From contig URMH01000055.1 in NCBI GenBank assembly GCA_900549015.1, positions 1-16,232 on the forward strand: a stretch of 16,232 nt of DNA, in the 5' to 3' direction. Made by a program: the position numbers and the translations under genes. This document shows, piece after piece, positions 1 to 7,223 of the stretch; positions within the stretch are counted from its first letter, which is position 1, and each line of letters starts with the position of its first letter. Source of the stretch: an uncultured Blautia sp. GTDB lineage: Bacteria; Bacillota; Clostridia; Lachnospirales; Lachnospiraceae. The notes beneath the pieces were generated by a model. It was not told the DNA's origin, did no database searches, and was given only the letters and a program-made list of their open reading frames with translations.

Positions 1-1010
1 TTCCATGCGTACAGGCAGGCGCAGTATACGAACACAAATACCTTCTCGGAACTTCTATGGCACGTCCGGGAATCGCAAAAAAACTTGTAGAGATTGCACG
101 GAAAGAAGGCGCTACTGCTATCTGTCACGGAGCAACAGGAAAAGGAAACGACCAGATCCGTTTTGAGCTTGGAATCAAAGCCCTTGCTCCTGACTTAAAA
201 ATCATCGCACCGTGGCGTATGACAGACGTATGGACTATGCAGTCCCGTGAAGATGAGATCGCATACTGTAAAGAACACGGCATCGATCTTCCATTCGACG
301 CAAGCCACAGTTACAGCCGTGACCGTAACTTATGGCACATCAGCCATGAAGGTCTGGAACTGGAAGATCCGGCACAGGAACCAAACTACGACGATCTTCT
401 CGTTCTCGGCGTGACTCCTCAGAAAGCGCCTGACAAAGAAACAGAAGTATCCATTACCTTCGAAGCCGGCGTTCCGAAAACATTAAACGGCAAAGCTATG
501 AAGGTTTCTGAAATCATTACAGAATTAAACAAACTCGGCGGTGAAAACGGAATCGGCATTATCGACATTGTGGAAAACCGTGTAGTAGGTATGAAATCCC
601 GCGGTGTATACGAGACACCTGGCGGAACCATTCTTATGGAAGCTCACGACCAGTTAGAGGAATTGATCCTTGACCGTGACACAATGGAAATGAAGAAAAA
701 ACTGGGCAGCCAGTTTGCTCAGATCGTATATGAAGGAAAATGGTTTACACCGCTTCGCGAAGCGATCCAGGCATTTGTGGAATCCACTCAGCAGTACGTA
801 ACCGGAGAAGTAAAATTCAAGCTGTACAAAGGCAACATCATCAAAGCAGGCACAACATCTCCATACAGCCTTTACAGCGAATCCCTCGCTTCCTTCACAA
901 CAGGCGACCTTTACGACCACCACGATGCAGACGGCTTCATCACTCTCTTCGGACTTCCTCTGAAAGTTCGCGCAATGAAAATGGCAGAAGCCTTAAAAGA
1001 AAACAAATAA
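1..1010 (+). CDS. argG: Argininosuccinate synthase, 5'-truncated by window edge
   Basis: Catalyses ATP-dependent condensation of citrulline and aspartate to argininosuccinate, the penultimate step of arginine synthesis, in the cytosol. The reading frame is open to the left edge (first complete in-frame codon at base 3), and the residues before the ATG at 57 (AVYEHKYLLGTS) are family sequence, so that ATG is internal and the true start lies outside the window. Visible family hallmarks are YLLGTSMARP, the ATAICHGATGKGNDQIRFE stretch that binds ATP/citrulline/aspartate, IIAPWR, SRDRNLWHISHEG and the C-terminal TTGDLYDHHDADGFITLFGLP. The C-terminal end is complete and normal, with stop TAA at 1008-1010. 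About 336 of the usual 400 or so residues are present. A strong hairpin terminator follows directly. Identification is firm; upstream operon context (argH or others) cannot be seen. Confidence 0.97.
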   Translation, partial: PCVQAGAVYEHKYLLGTSMARPGIAKKLVEIARKEGATAICHGATGKGNDQIRFELGIKALAPDLKIIAPWRMTDVWTMQSREDEIAYCKEHGIDLPFDASHSYSRDRNLWHISHEGLELEDPAQEPNYDDLLVLGVTPQKAPDKETEVSITFEAGVPKTLNGKAMKVSEIITELNKLGGENGIGIIDIVENRVVGMKSRGVYETPGGTILMEAHDQLEELILDRDTMEMKKKLGSQFAQIVYEGKWFTPLREAIQAFVESTQQYVTGEVKFKLYKGNIIKAGTTSPYSLYSESLASFTTGDLYDHHDADGFITLFGLPLKVRAMKMAEALKENK

Positions 1011-1017
1011 GTAATAC

Positions 1018-1051
1018 AAAACGGGACAGCCAGAAACGCTGTCCCGTTTTT
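1018..1051. terminator. Bidirectional intrinsic terminator between argG and the AI-2E family gene
   Basis: A 9-bp perfect stem CGGGACAGC (1022-1030) / GCTGTCCCG (1038-1046) with a 7-nt loop is flanked by AAAA on the left and TTTTT on the right. It therefore has a U-tract in both directions and serves the convergent argG (plus) and AI-2E family (minus) transcripts. Confidence 0.92.
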
Positions 1052-1060
1052 ATACCATTC

Positions 1061-2218
1061 TTAAATTACCTGAATCCTCTTTTTTCTGAGCCGTTTATAT
1101 ACCCACTCACGGAACAGAGCATATGCTACAGAAGTAAGAGGAATAAATATGAGCATTCCCACAATTCCCATAAGACTTCCACCTATGGTAACTGCCATCA
1201 GTACCCAGATAGAAGGAAGACCTACGGAATTTCCCACTACATGAGGATAAATAAGATTTCCTTCTATCTGCTGAAGAATCAGGAAAATACCAAGGAATAC
1301 AAGTGCCTGCAGAGGATTCACCATAAAAATCAGGAAGAATCCAACCCAGCAGCCAATAAAACCTCCAAAAACAGGAATCAGTGCAGTGAAAGAGATCAAT
1401 ACGCCCACAAGCATTGCATATGGGAACTTGAAAACAGTCATAACTACGAAGAACATACTTCCAAGGATCACTGCCTCTATACACTGTCCTGCAATAAAAC
1501 TTGCAAAAATCCGGTTAGCCAGAGTGCAGACATGAAGCACATAATTTACTGTTTTCTGTGAAAACAGAGCATATAAGGCCTTTTTCATCTGCAGCATAAG
1601 ATGTTCTTTCTGAAGCAGGATATAACAGGCGAAAATAAAACCGATACCTACATTTACCGCTGTGCTTACGATTCCCGTTGTCACGGTAATGGCAGAAGTT
1701 AAAATATTATTCACGCCACTTTGCAGCACATCAATCAGAGAATCCAACATCTTTTCCGGCTGGAAATCTATAGAATTTGCCCACACCACGATCGGCGAAT
1801 CCTGCCTGAGCGTATGATCCAGCCAGTCCTGAAGCATCGGAATGCTTTTCTCTATCTGTTTTGCCACGCTTACAAAAGTAGCTCCCAGCTCCGGAATCAC
1901 CACAAGAGCTACAACAAGAACAATCGCAACTACAAACAGAATCGATAACAGAAGGCTGATGGGACGCCCCAGCTTGATTGCCGCCTTATTTCCTTTTCTC
2001 CGCGCTTTTTCAAACAGATGCTTCTCCATAAATTTCATAGGAACATTCAGTACAAACGCGATGGCACAGCCCAGTATGAAAGGAAACAGAAGACTCCATA
2101 AAAGTCCCAGATACTGCAGAACTACGTCCATATTGCGAACCCCCACATAGAGCAGAACTGCAAACCCGATCAGACACGCCGCCTTTTTCATTGTATCTTT
2201 ACTTATTTTTATTTCCAC
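1061..2218 (-). CDS. AI-2E family transporter (PerM/YdiK-like membrane protein)
   Basis: Polytopic membrane protein of 385 aa in the AI-2E transporter family (PF01594 type: TqsA, PerM, YdiK, YtvI). Members export small molecules or ions, and the substrate cannot be read from sequence. Hydrophobic segments lie near residues 12-60, 88-110, 175-205 and 240-365, including the family-typical GVLISFTALIPVFGGFIGCWVGF and the LQQIEGNLIYPHVVGNSVGLP stretch that is the family's most conserved block. The start is GTG (2216-2218), preceded by GGAGG six bases upstream; the first internal ATG is codon 10 and has no comparable RBS. It lies 36 bp downstream of the NCS2 permease on the same strand with no terminator or promoter seen between, so it is probably co-transcribed. 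The family call is secure; the name 'autoinducer-2 exporter' should not be taken literally. Confidence 0.9.
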   Translation of the reverse strand: MEIKISKDTMKKAACLIGFAVLLYVGVRNMDVVLQYLGLLWSLLFPFILGCAIAFVLNVPMKFMEKHLFEKARRKGNKAAIKLGRPISLLLSILFVVAIVLVVALVVIPELGATFVSVAKQIEKSIPMLQDWLDHTLRQDSPIVVWANSIDFQPEKMLDSLIDVLQSGVNNILTSAITVTTGIVSTAVNVGIGFIFACYILLQKEHLMLQMKKALYALFSQKTVNYVLHVCTLANRIFASFIAGQCIEAVILGSMFFVVMTVFKFPYAMLVGVLISFTALIPVFGGFIGCWVGFFLIFMVNPLQALVFLGIFLILQQIEGNLIYPHVVGNSVGLPSIWVLMAVTIGGSLMGIVGMLIFIPLTSVAYALFREWVYKRLRKKRIQVI

Positions 2219-2254
2219 AGATTTCCTCCATCTACCAACTGATCAGAGAACCTC

Positions 2255-3589
2255 TCAGTCCTCTATTTTTTTAATGTCCATATCTTTTGGAAGTACAAGA
2301 CTTAAAACAATGGATACTACAAATACAACAGCCACGCAGTTTGCAGAAAATACGTCTTTTACTACCTGTGGGAAAATTCTCCATATATCCATCTCACTTG
2401 CGCTTGTAAAACCGATTCCCACTGCCAGAGAAAGAGCGACTATTGTAATATTTCTCTGAGAGAATCCGGCCTTTGCCACCATCTGGATACCGCTTACAAG
2501 AATTGTACCGAACATCATGATAGTACAGCCGCCTAAAACAGCGTCCGGAAGACTTGCAAAAAAGTTTCCGATCGGCGGAAGAAGACCGGCAAGGATCATG
2601 CACACAGCTCCCGTCATAATTGTAAAACGATTTACAACCTTCGTCATGTTGATAAGACCTACGTTCTGACTAAAGGAAGTAACCGGGGGACAGCCGAAAA
2701 GCGAGGAAATCGTACTTGCATATCCGTCGCAGGCAAGAGAGCCTGAAATCTCTTTTGTTGTGATTTCACGATTCAGACCGCCAGATACCATTGCTGTTGT
2801 ATCCCCGATCGTTTCTGCTGCTGAAACCAGGAAGATGATTACAACAGAAGCAATCGCTCCGATGTTAAATTCCGGTTTAAAGGGCAGGAAATGAGGCAGG
2901 GAAACAATGCCGCCTGACATAATTCCCGAAAAATCCACCATGCCCATAAAGATTGCAACTATGTATCCGACGATGAGACCTACAAGTACAGATAACTGTT
3001 TCCAGTAGCCTTTCGCCAGAATATTAAATAAAATACAGGTCACAAGAGTGATCGTTCCAAGAATCAGGTTCTGAGCAGAACCGAAATCCTCAGTATATCC
3101 GCCTCCAAAAGACCTTGCTCCCACTGTAAATAAAGAATAACCGATTGCAGTTACCACGGAAGCCGCGACAACCGGTGTAATGATCTTCTTCCAGTACTTT
3201 GCAAGAAGTCCCAGTGTTCCTTCCACAAGACCGCCCACAAGAACAGCGCCTATCATGGTCTCGTACCCGTAAGTCGTTCCCACATAACTTAAAATCGTTA
3301 CAAAGGTGAAACTGACTCCCATTACAATAGGAAGCCTGGAACCAATTTTCCACACCGGATAAAGCTGGATCAGCGTGGCAATTCCCGCTACAAACATGGC
3401 ATTTTGAAGCAGTACGGCAATCTGCCCGTTATCAAGCCCCGCCGCTGCTCCGATGATGGTAATCGGTGTAAGATTAGAGACAAACATCGCCAGAACGTGC
3501 TGCAGCCCAAAAGGAACTGCTCTTCCAACCGGAACTCTTCCGTCAAGACGATAAATGTTGCTCATACTTACATTTCCATTTTGTTTCAT
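2255..3589 (-). CDS. NCS2 purine permease, xanthine/urate (PbuX/UacT-like) type
   Basis: Nucleobase:cation symporter of the NCS2 family (444 aa, full length, about 14 membrane segments), predicted to import xanthine or urate with H+ or Na+. Family residues are visible: the TM1 Gln-His pair (Q30-H31), ETIGD at 259-263 in TM8, D288 in the following helix, and the NCS2 signature at 306-317 with Q308-N309. In established NCS2 work (E. coli XanQ), the equivalents of H31, E259, D288 and Q308-N309 shape the purine site. Uracil carriers such as UraA have Glu at the Q308 position, so Gln favours a purine substrate. The start ATG (3587-3589) has GGGAGGTG upstream, and a consensus promoter lies at 3626-3654. 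The gene diverges from the guaD operon, and pairing a xanthine carrier with a xanthine-producing enzyme makes sense. Xanthine versus urate cannot be settled here. No purine aptamer is seen in its own short leader. Confidence 0.88.
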   Translation of the reverse strand: MKQNGNVSMSNIYRLDGRVPVGRAVPFGLQHVLAMFVSNLTPITIIGAAAGLDNGQIAVLLQNAMFVAGIATLIQLYPVWKIGSRLPIVMGVSFTFVTILSYVGTTYGYETMIGAVLVGGLVEGTLGLLAKYWKKIITPVVAASVVTAIGYSLFTVGARSFGGGYTEDFGSAQNLILGTITLVTCILFNILAKGYWKQLSVLVGLIVGYIVAIFMGMVDFSGIMSGGIVSLPHFLPFKPEFNIGAIASVVIIFLVSAAETIGDTTAMVSGGLNREITTKEISGSLACDGYASTISSLFGCPPVTSFSQNVGLINMTKVVNRFTIMTGAVCMILAGLLPPIGNFFASLPDAVLGGCTIMMFGTILVSGIQMVAKAGFSQRNITIVALSLAVGIGFTSASEMDIWRIFPQVVKDVFSANCVAVVFVVSIVLSLVLPKDMDIKKIED

Positions 3590-3625
3590 AAAAACACCTC
3601 CCGTTTCTATATATAAGTATAGTAA

Positions 3626-3654
3626 AGTATATAATAGATTTCTGTTTTTATCAA
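3626..3654 (-). promoter_or_regulatory. Sigma-A promoter of the NCS2 permease / AI-2E unit
   Basis: On the minus strand, TTGATA (-35, 3649-3654), a 17-bp spacer and TATACT (-10, 3626-3631) lie about 37 bp upstream of the permease start. The transcript leader is too short to hold a purine aptamer. Confidence 0.75.
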
Positions 3655-3747
3655 ACTATTTTTATCTTTTTCTTTCATTGCACATTTTCAATAATTTTGC
3701 CATTGTTTTTTTGACGTTTTCGATATTTTGTTTTTTCCACAAAATAA

Positions 3748-3776
3748 TTGACAGAAAAATCATTATCTTTTATAAT
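3748..3776 (+). promoter_or_regulatory. Sigma-A promoter of the guaD operon
   Basis: Perfect consensus TTGACA (3748-3753), 17-bp spacer, perfect TATAAT (3771-3776). Predicted transcription start is near 3783, about 28 nt ahead of the riboswitch aptamer. Such a strong promoter implies that control is exerted by the riboswitch rather than at initiation. Confidence 0.9.
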
Positions 3777-3810
3777 ATTTTATGTAAAAGATATATCGCA
3801 GAATGCAGCA

Positions 3811-3873
3811 ACTTATATAAGTCCATAATCGGTTGGACGTCTCTACCAACTACCGTAATAGTTGCCTATAAAT
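3811..3873 (+). promoter_or_regulatory. Purine riboswitch aptamer, guanine class, ahead of guaD
   Basis: All parts of the purine aptamer are present. J1/2 is TATAA (3816-3820). P2 is GTCCA (3821-3825) with TGGAC (3834-3838), its loop carrying the GG (3831-3832) that kisses L3. J2/3 is TCTCTACC (3840-3847). P3 is CAACTA (3847-3852) with TAGTTG (3859-3864), and L3 is CCGTAA. J3/1 is CCTAT (3865-3869). Aligned to the B. subtilis xpt aptamer, the ligand-pairing base 74 is C (3866), which specifies guanine-type ligands; A would mean adenine. U47, U51, A52, U22 and U75 equivalents are kept. Position 73 is C instead of the usual A, and P1 is short and imperfect (about 3-5 bp). The downstream gene, guanine deaminase, agrees with guanine sensing. 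Confidence 0.92.
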
Positions 3874-3925
3874 CTTTTTCGTGGACGGCGAAAAAAACAG
3901 GCGACATATGCCCGGTAGTTTTTTT
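3848..3925 (+). terminator. Riboswitch expression-platform terminator overlapping aptamer P3
   Basis: A long three-part hairpin ends in seven U (3919-3925). The outer stem is AACTACCG (3848-3855) with CGGTAGTT (3913-3920), 8 bp. The middle stem is GTTGCCT (3861-3867) with AGGCGAC (3899-3905), 7 bp with one G-U. The inner stem is TTTTTCG (3875-3881) with CGAAAAA (3889-3895), 7 bp, with a 7-nt loop. The 5' strands of the outer and middle stems are the aptamer's P3, L3 and J3/1, including the ligand-contacting bases 3866-3867. The folded aptamer and this terminator therefore exclude each other. That arrangement predicts read-through when ligand is bound, as in the adenine pbuE switch. Confidence 0.82.
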
Positions 3926-3977
3926 GACGGTCCGCCATGAAAGAACTGCTGCAGACACGAGAAAGAAGGTGACGTAT

Positions 3978-5258
3978 ATGACACAGAAAACTTTCGCATT
4001 AAAAGGTACCATTATCTGGAGTGAAAGTCCCACACAGCTTTCCATCCATGAAAATTCCTACCTTGTCTGCGAAAACGGTGTATGTGCCGGTGTTTTTCCA
4101 ACACTTCCGGAAAAATTTGCAGGAATTTCCTGCCGGGACACAGGAGACAGCATTATCATTCCCGGTTTGACGGACTTACATCTTCATGCACCGCAGTACA
4201 GCTTCCGAAGCATCGGAATGGATCTTGAGCTTCTGGAATGGCTGAACACCCTGGCGTTTCCTGAAGAATCCAAATATGCAGATGCGGAATACGCTGACAA
4301 AGCCTATTCTATTTTTGCAGAGGATCTGCGAAAAAGCGCTACGACAAGAGCCTCCATTTTTGCAACCCTGCACGTTCCTGCAACAGAGCATCTCATGAAG
4401 CTCTTAAATGACACAGGGATCAAAGCTCTGGTTGGAAAGGTAAATATGGACAGAAGCGGAGCTCCCTCTCTTCAGGAAGAAAGCGCAAAAGCTTCTGCAG
4501 ATGCTACCTGGAAATGGGTCGAGGAAACCTTAAACCTTTACCCCAACATCAAACCGATCCTGACGCCGCGTTTTACTCCTTCCTGTTCTGATGAGCTTAT
4601 GAAAGAGCTGGGAGAAATACAGCGCAGATTCCACCTTCCGGTACAGTCTCACCTGTCCGAAAACCTGGGTGAGATCGCATGGGTAAAAGAGCTGTGCCCG
4701 GACACAGACTTCTACGGAGAAGCCTACGACAAATTCGGACTTTTCGGAGGAGACGGCTGTCCCACAATTATGGCGCACTGTGTACACTGCCCGGACGATG
4801 AAATCGCCCTTATGAAAGAACGCGGCGTTTACATTGCCCACTGTTCCCAGTCCAATTCCAACTTATCCTCAGGAATTGCTCCTGTACGGCGTTATCTGGA
4901 AGAAGGACTTCACATTGGACTTGGAAGTGATATTGCAGGGGGAACTTCACTCTCTATTTTCCGTGCCATGTCTGATGCCATTCAGACATCAAAGCTTCGC
5001 TGGAGACTTGTAGATGATTCTCTGAAAGCACTTACTGTGGAAGAAGTCTTCTATATGGCAACAAAAGGCGGCGGCTCCTTCTTTGGAAAAGTGGGAAGCT
5101 TTGCTCCGGGATACGAGTTTGATGCAGTCATTATGGACGACTCTGCACTGCTGCATCCACAGCCTCTCTCACCAAATCAGCGCCTTGAGCGGCTTATTTA
5201 TCTTTCTGACGACCGGCATATTCAGGGAAAATATGTATCCGGCGTCGAATTATTTTAG
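3978..5258 (+). CDS. guaD: Guanine deaminase
   Basis: Zinc-dependent amidohydrolase that converts guanine to xanthine plus ammonia in the cytosol, diverting guanine to catabolism or to xanthine phosphoribosyl salvage. The chosen ATG (3978) gives 426 aa, starting MTQKTFALKG, preceded by a GAAGGTG ribosome site. The frame runs open further upstream, but only through the riboswitch leader, which is not coding. Family motifs in order: PGLTDLHLHAPQY with metal ligands H68 and H70, PRFTPSCS (near 207), QSHLSEN with the next metal His, MAHCVHC, the substrate-loop CSQSNSNLSSG, and LGSDIAGG carrying the catalytic/metal Asp. The length matches bacterial and eukaryotic guanine deaminases of the amidohydrolase superfamily, not the small cytidine-deaminase-like GuaD of B. 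subtilis. It is the first gene after the guanine riboswitch and is followed 33 bp later by a purine permease. Confidence 0.95.
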   Translation: MTQKTFALKGTIIWSESPTQLSIHENSYLVCENGVCAGVFPTLPEKFAGISCRDTGDSIIIPGLTDLHLHAPQYSFRSIGMDLELLEWLNTLAFPEESKYADAEYADKAYSIFAEDLRKSATTRASIFATLHVPATEHLMKLLNDTGIKALVGKVNMDRSGAPSLQEESAKASADATWKWVEETLNLYPNIKPILTPRFTPSCSDELMKELGEIQRRFHLPVQSHLSENLGEIAWVKELCPDTDFYGEAYDKFGLFGGDGCPTIMAHCVHCPDDEIALMKERGVYIAHCSQSNSNLSSGIAPVRRYLEEGLHIGLGSDIAGGTSLSIFRAMSDAIQTSKLRWRLVDDSLKALTVEEVFYMATKGGGSFFGKVGSFAPGYEFDAVIMDDSALLHPQPLSPNQRLERLIYLSDDRHIQGKYVSGVELF

Positions 5259-5291
5259 CGTACCACATTCGCTATAAAGGGGGAAAGAAAT

Positions 5292-6668
5292 ATGAATCTT
5301 GACAAATTATTTCATCTGAAAGAGAACCACACTGACGTGAAAACAGAAGTCATGGCAGGTATTACCACCTTTATGACTATGGCTTACATTCTGGCAGTAA
5401 ATCCTAACATTCTGGAAGCCTCTGGCATGGACCGCGGAGCTGTCTTTACAGCAACCGCCCTTGCTTCCTTTATTGCTACCTGCCTTATGGCGCTTTTATC
5501 AAACTACCCGTTTGTTCTTGCGCCCGGTATGGGATTAAACGCTTACTTTGCATACACGGTTGTCCTTGGCATGGGATATTCCTGGCAGCAGGCTCTGGCA
5601 GCCGTATTTGTAGAGGGTATCATTTTTATCCTGCTCTCTCTCACAAATGTACGTGAAGCGATTTTTAACTCCATTCCAATGAACTTAAAACATGCAGTTT
5701 CTGTAGGTATCGGTCTTTTCATTGCTTTTATCGGTCTTCAGAACGCAAAAATCGTAGTAAACAACGATTCCACTCTTGTAAGCGTATTTTCTTTCAAGGG
5801 CTCTATCGCAGACGGAACATTTAACTCAATGGGAATTACTGTGCTTCTGGCGCTTATCGGTGTTCTCATCACAGCCGTTCTTCTTGTAAAAAATGTAAAA
5901 GGCGGTATTCTCTGGGGAATCCTGATCACATGGGGTCTCGGAATCCTCTGCCAGTTTACAGGAATTTATGTACCAAATGCAGAAGCAGGATTTTTCAGTC
6001 TCCTGCCGGACTTCTCAAAAGGAATTTCCATTCCGAGCATGGCTCCTACATTTATGAAGATGGACTTTTCCCTTGTCTTCTCTCTTGACTTTGTAGTGAT
6101 CATGTTTGCCTTCCTTTTTGTAGACATGTTCGATACTCTGGGAACACTCATTGGCGTTGCCTCCAAAGCAGATATGCTTGATAAAGACGGACGTCTCCCG
6201 AAAATCAAAGGCGCCCTTCTCTCTGACGCTGTTGGTACTTCTGTAGGTGCTGTATGCGGTACTTCCACCGTTACAACCTTTGTAGAAAGTGCTTCCGGTG
6301 TAGCAGAAGGCGGACGTACAGGTTTAACTTCTCTTGTGGCAGCCGTTCTTTTCGGACTGTCCCTGTTCCTGTCCCCGATCTTCCTGGCTATTCCGTCCTT
6401 TGCAACTGCCCCGGCTCTGATCATCGTAGGATTCTTAATGCTGACTTCTGTTACAAAAATCAACTTTGACGATATGACAGAAGCTATTCCGGCATTTATC
6501 GCAATTATTGCAATGCCGTTCTTGTACAGCATTTCCGAAGGTATCTCCCTGGGAGTTATCTCTTACGTAGTGATCAACCTGGTAACAGGAAAAGCAAAAG
6601 AAAAGAAAATCAGCATACTTATGTATGTGCTTGCAGTTCTGTTTGTGCTGAAGTATATATTGATCTAA
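5292..6668 (+). CDS. AzgA/PbuG-type NCS2 family permease for guanine/hypoxanthine/adenine
   Basis: Purine-proton symporter of the AzgA-like branch (B. subtilis PbuG/PbuO, E. coli GhxP/AdeP), predicted to import guanine and/or hypoxanthine across the cytoplasmic membrane. At 458 aa it is full length with about 12-14 hydrophobic segments. Characteristic blocks are the N-terminal TEVMAGITTFMTMAYILAVNPN (18-39), the APGMGLNAYFAYTVV segment, LFVDMFDTLGTLIGVASKAD, and GTSTVTTFVESASGVAEGGRTGLT (about 322-345), which is the family signature. ATG 5292 has a strong AAAGGGGG site. It sits 33 bp after guaD with no promoter or terminator between, so the guanine riboswitch controls both. Guanine is the likeliest cargo given its partner enzyme and the switch class; hypoxanthine remains possible. 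A bidirectional terminator ends the operon. Confidence 0.92.
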   Translation: MNLDKLFHLKENHTDVKTEVMAGITTFMTMAYILAVNPNILEASGMDRGAVFTATALASFIATCLMALLSNYPFVLAPGMGLNAYFAYTVVLGMGYSWQQALAAVFVEGIIFILLSLTNVREAIFNSIPMNLKHAVSVGIGLFIAFIGLQNAKIVVNNDSTLVSVFSFKGSIADGTFNSMGITVLLALIGVLITAVLLVKNVKGGILWGILITWGLGILCQFTGIYVPNAEAGFFSLLPDFSKGISIPSMAPTFMKMDFSLVFSLDFVVIMFAFLFVDMFDTLGTLIGVASKADMLDKDGRLPKIKGALLSDAVGTSVGAVCGTSTVTTFVESASGVAEGGRTGLTSLVAAVLFGLSLFLSPIFLAIPSFATAPALIIVGFLMLTSVTKINFDDMTEAIPAFIAIIAMPFLYSISEGISLGVISYVVINLVTGKAKEKKISILMYVLAVLFVLKYILI

Positions 6669-6707
6669 ATCAGCGTCACAGCACATTAATGAAATACAGC
6701 AACTAAA

Positions 6708-6754
6708 AACGGGGACTGTCCGGCAGATAAACCGGCAGTCCCCGTTAGTTTTTT
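6708..6754. terminator. Bidirectional intrinsic terminator
   Basis: The stem AACGGGGACTG (6708-6718) / CAGTCCCCGTT (6736-6746) gives 11 bp, capped by a further CCGG/CCGG pairing (6720-6723 / 6732-6735) across a one-base bulge. On the plus strand it runs into TTAGTTTTTTA; on the minus strand the flanking AAAAA gives a U-tract. It ends the guaD-permease transcript and the converging metalloregulator transcript. Confidence 0.92.
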
Positions 6755-7136
6755 ATTCTGTTTCTTCTTTCATATTTTTAAAAAAATATTCCTTGATCTT
6801 CTCAAACGTTTCCTGGCTGATGTCATGCTCCATTTTACACGCATCTGTCAGCGCTGTCTCTTTGCTTACTCCGATACTTTCCAACATCTGTGACAATACT
6901 CTGTGACGCTCATATATATTATTTGCAATCTCCGCCCCCTTATCAAGAAGCGTAATCGTTCCGTATCGGTCCATTGCAATATATCCGTCCTCTCGAAGAA
7001 GCTTCATTGCATGACTGACACTTGGTTTGGAAACTCCCAGCATAGTCGCCACATCTATAGAGCGAACACCCTCGCCCTGTCTGGACAGCCTCAAAATCGC
7101 TTCCAGATAATCCTCAGCAGATTCACGAATCTCCAT
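6753..7136 (-). CDS. DtxR/MntR-family metal-dependent transcriptional regulator
   Basis: Cytosolic DNA-binding repressor of 127 aa that senses Mn(II) or Fe(II). The start ATG at 7134-7136 is chosen because GGGAGG lies 7 bp upstream and the family begins here (MEIRESAEDYLEAIL). The frame continues 13 codons upstream to another ATG, but that lies within the -10/leader region. The N-terminal winged helix-turn-helix (about 8-62) includes the recognition segment GVSKPSVSHAMKLLREDGYI. The dimerization/metal domain follows (ERHRVLSQMLESIGV, then ACKMEHDIS). Aligned to B. subtilis MntR, the ligands D8, E11, H77, E102 and H103 are present, while E99 is replaced by Cys, the residue DtxR/IdeR uses there. 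Length suits MntR; no SH3-like extension is present. No metal transporter is adjacent, so targets are elsewhere. The metal (Mn versus Fe) cannot be decided from sequence alone. Confidence 0.9.
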   Translation of the reverse strand: MEIRESAEDYLEAILRLSRQGEGVRSIDVATMLGVSKPSVSHAMKLLREDGYIAMDRYGTITLLDKGAEIANNIYERHRVLSQMLESIGVSKETALTDACKMEHDISQETFEKIKEYFFKNMKEETE

Positions 7137-7163
7137 ACAAATACCTCCCATCGTTGTATTTTC

Positions 7164-7192
7164 ATGGTAACACAAAATCTGCTGTTTCGCAA
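7164..7192 (-). promoter_or_regulatory. Promoter of the DtxR/MntR-family gene
   Basis: On the minus strand, TTGCGA (-35, 7187-7192), a 17-bp spacer and TACCAT (-10, 7164-7169), with a TG one base before the -10 (extended -10). It is moderately strong and correctly placed about 28 bp upstream of the start codon. No obvious MntR-box dyad was recognised. Confidence 0.6.
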
Positions 7193-7223
7193 CTTTTCCC
7201 TTTTATAAGATTTCAAAGACCTC

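Noticed and set aside
57..1010. ATG at 57 as the start of a complete argG
   Set aside because: The frame is open to the window edge and the upstream residues are conserved argininosuccinate synthase sequence, so this Met is internal.
740..1561. 273-codon plus-strand ORF spanning the argG end and terminator
   Set aside because: It runs across argG in another frame, a terminator hairpin and the antisense of the AI-2E family gene. Composition is Ser/Arg/His-rich like frame shadows.
3590..3747. Second purine riboswitch for the minus-strand permease
   Set aside because: Its promoter lies only about 37 bp from the start codon, so the leader is too short, and no aptamer motifs are seen on that strand.
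3937..3972. Short upstream ORF (MKELLQTRERR) ending at the guaD RBS
   Set aside because: No ribosome-binding site and nothing recognisable. The riboswitch terminator already explains control of this leader.
3555..3977. N-terminal extension of guaD to an ATG at 3555
   Set aside because: It would translate across the promoter, riboswitch and terminator. The residues show no family similarity, and ATG 3978 has an RBS.
5966..6532. 188-codon minus-strand ORF inside the AzgA-type permease
   Set aside because: Antisense shadow of a well-supported membrane protein. No RBS and no domain seen.
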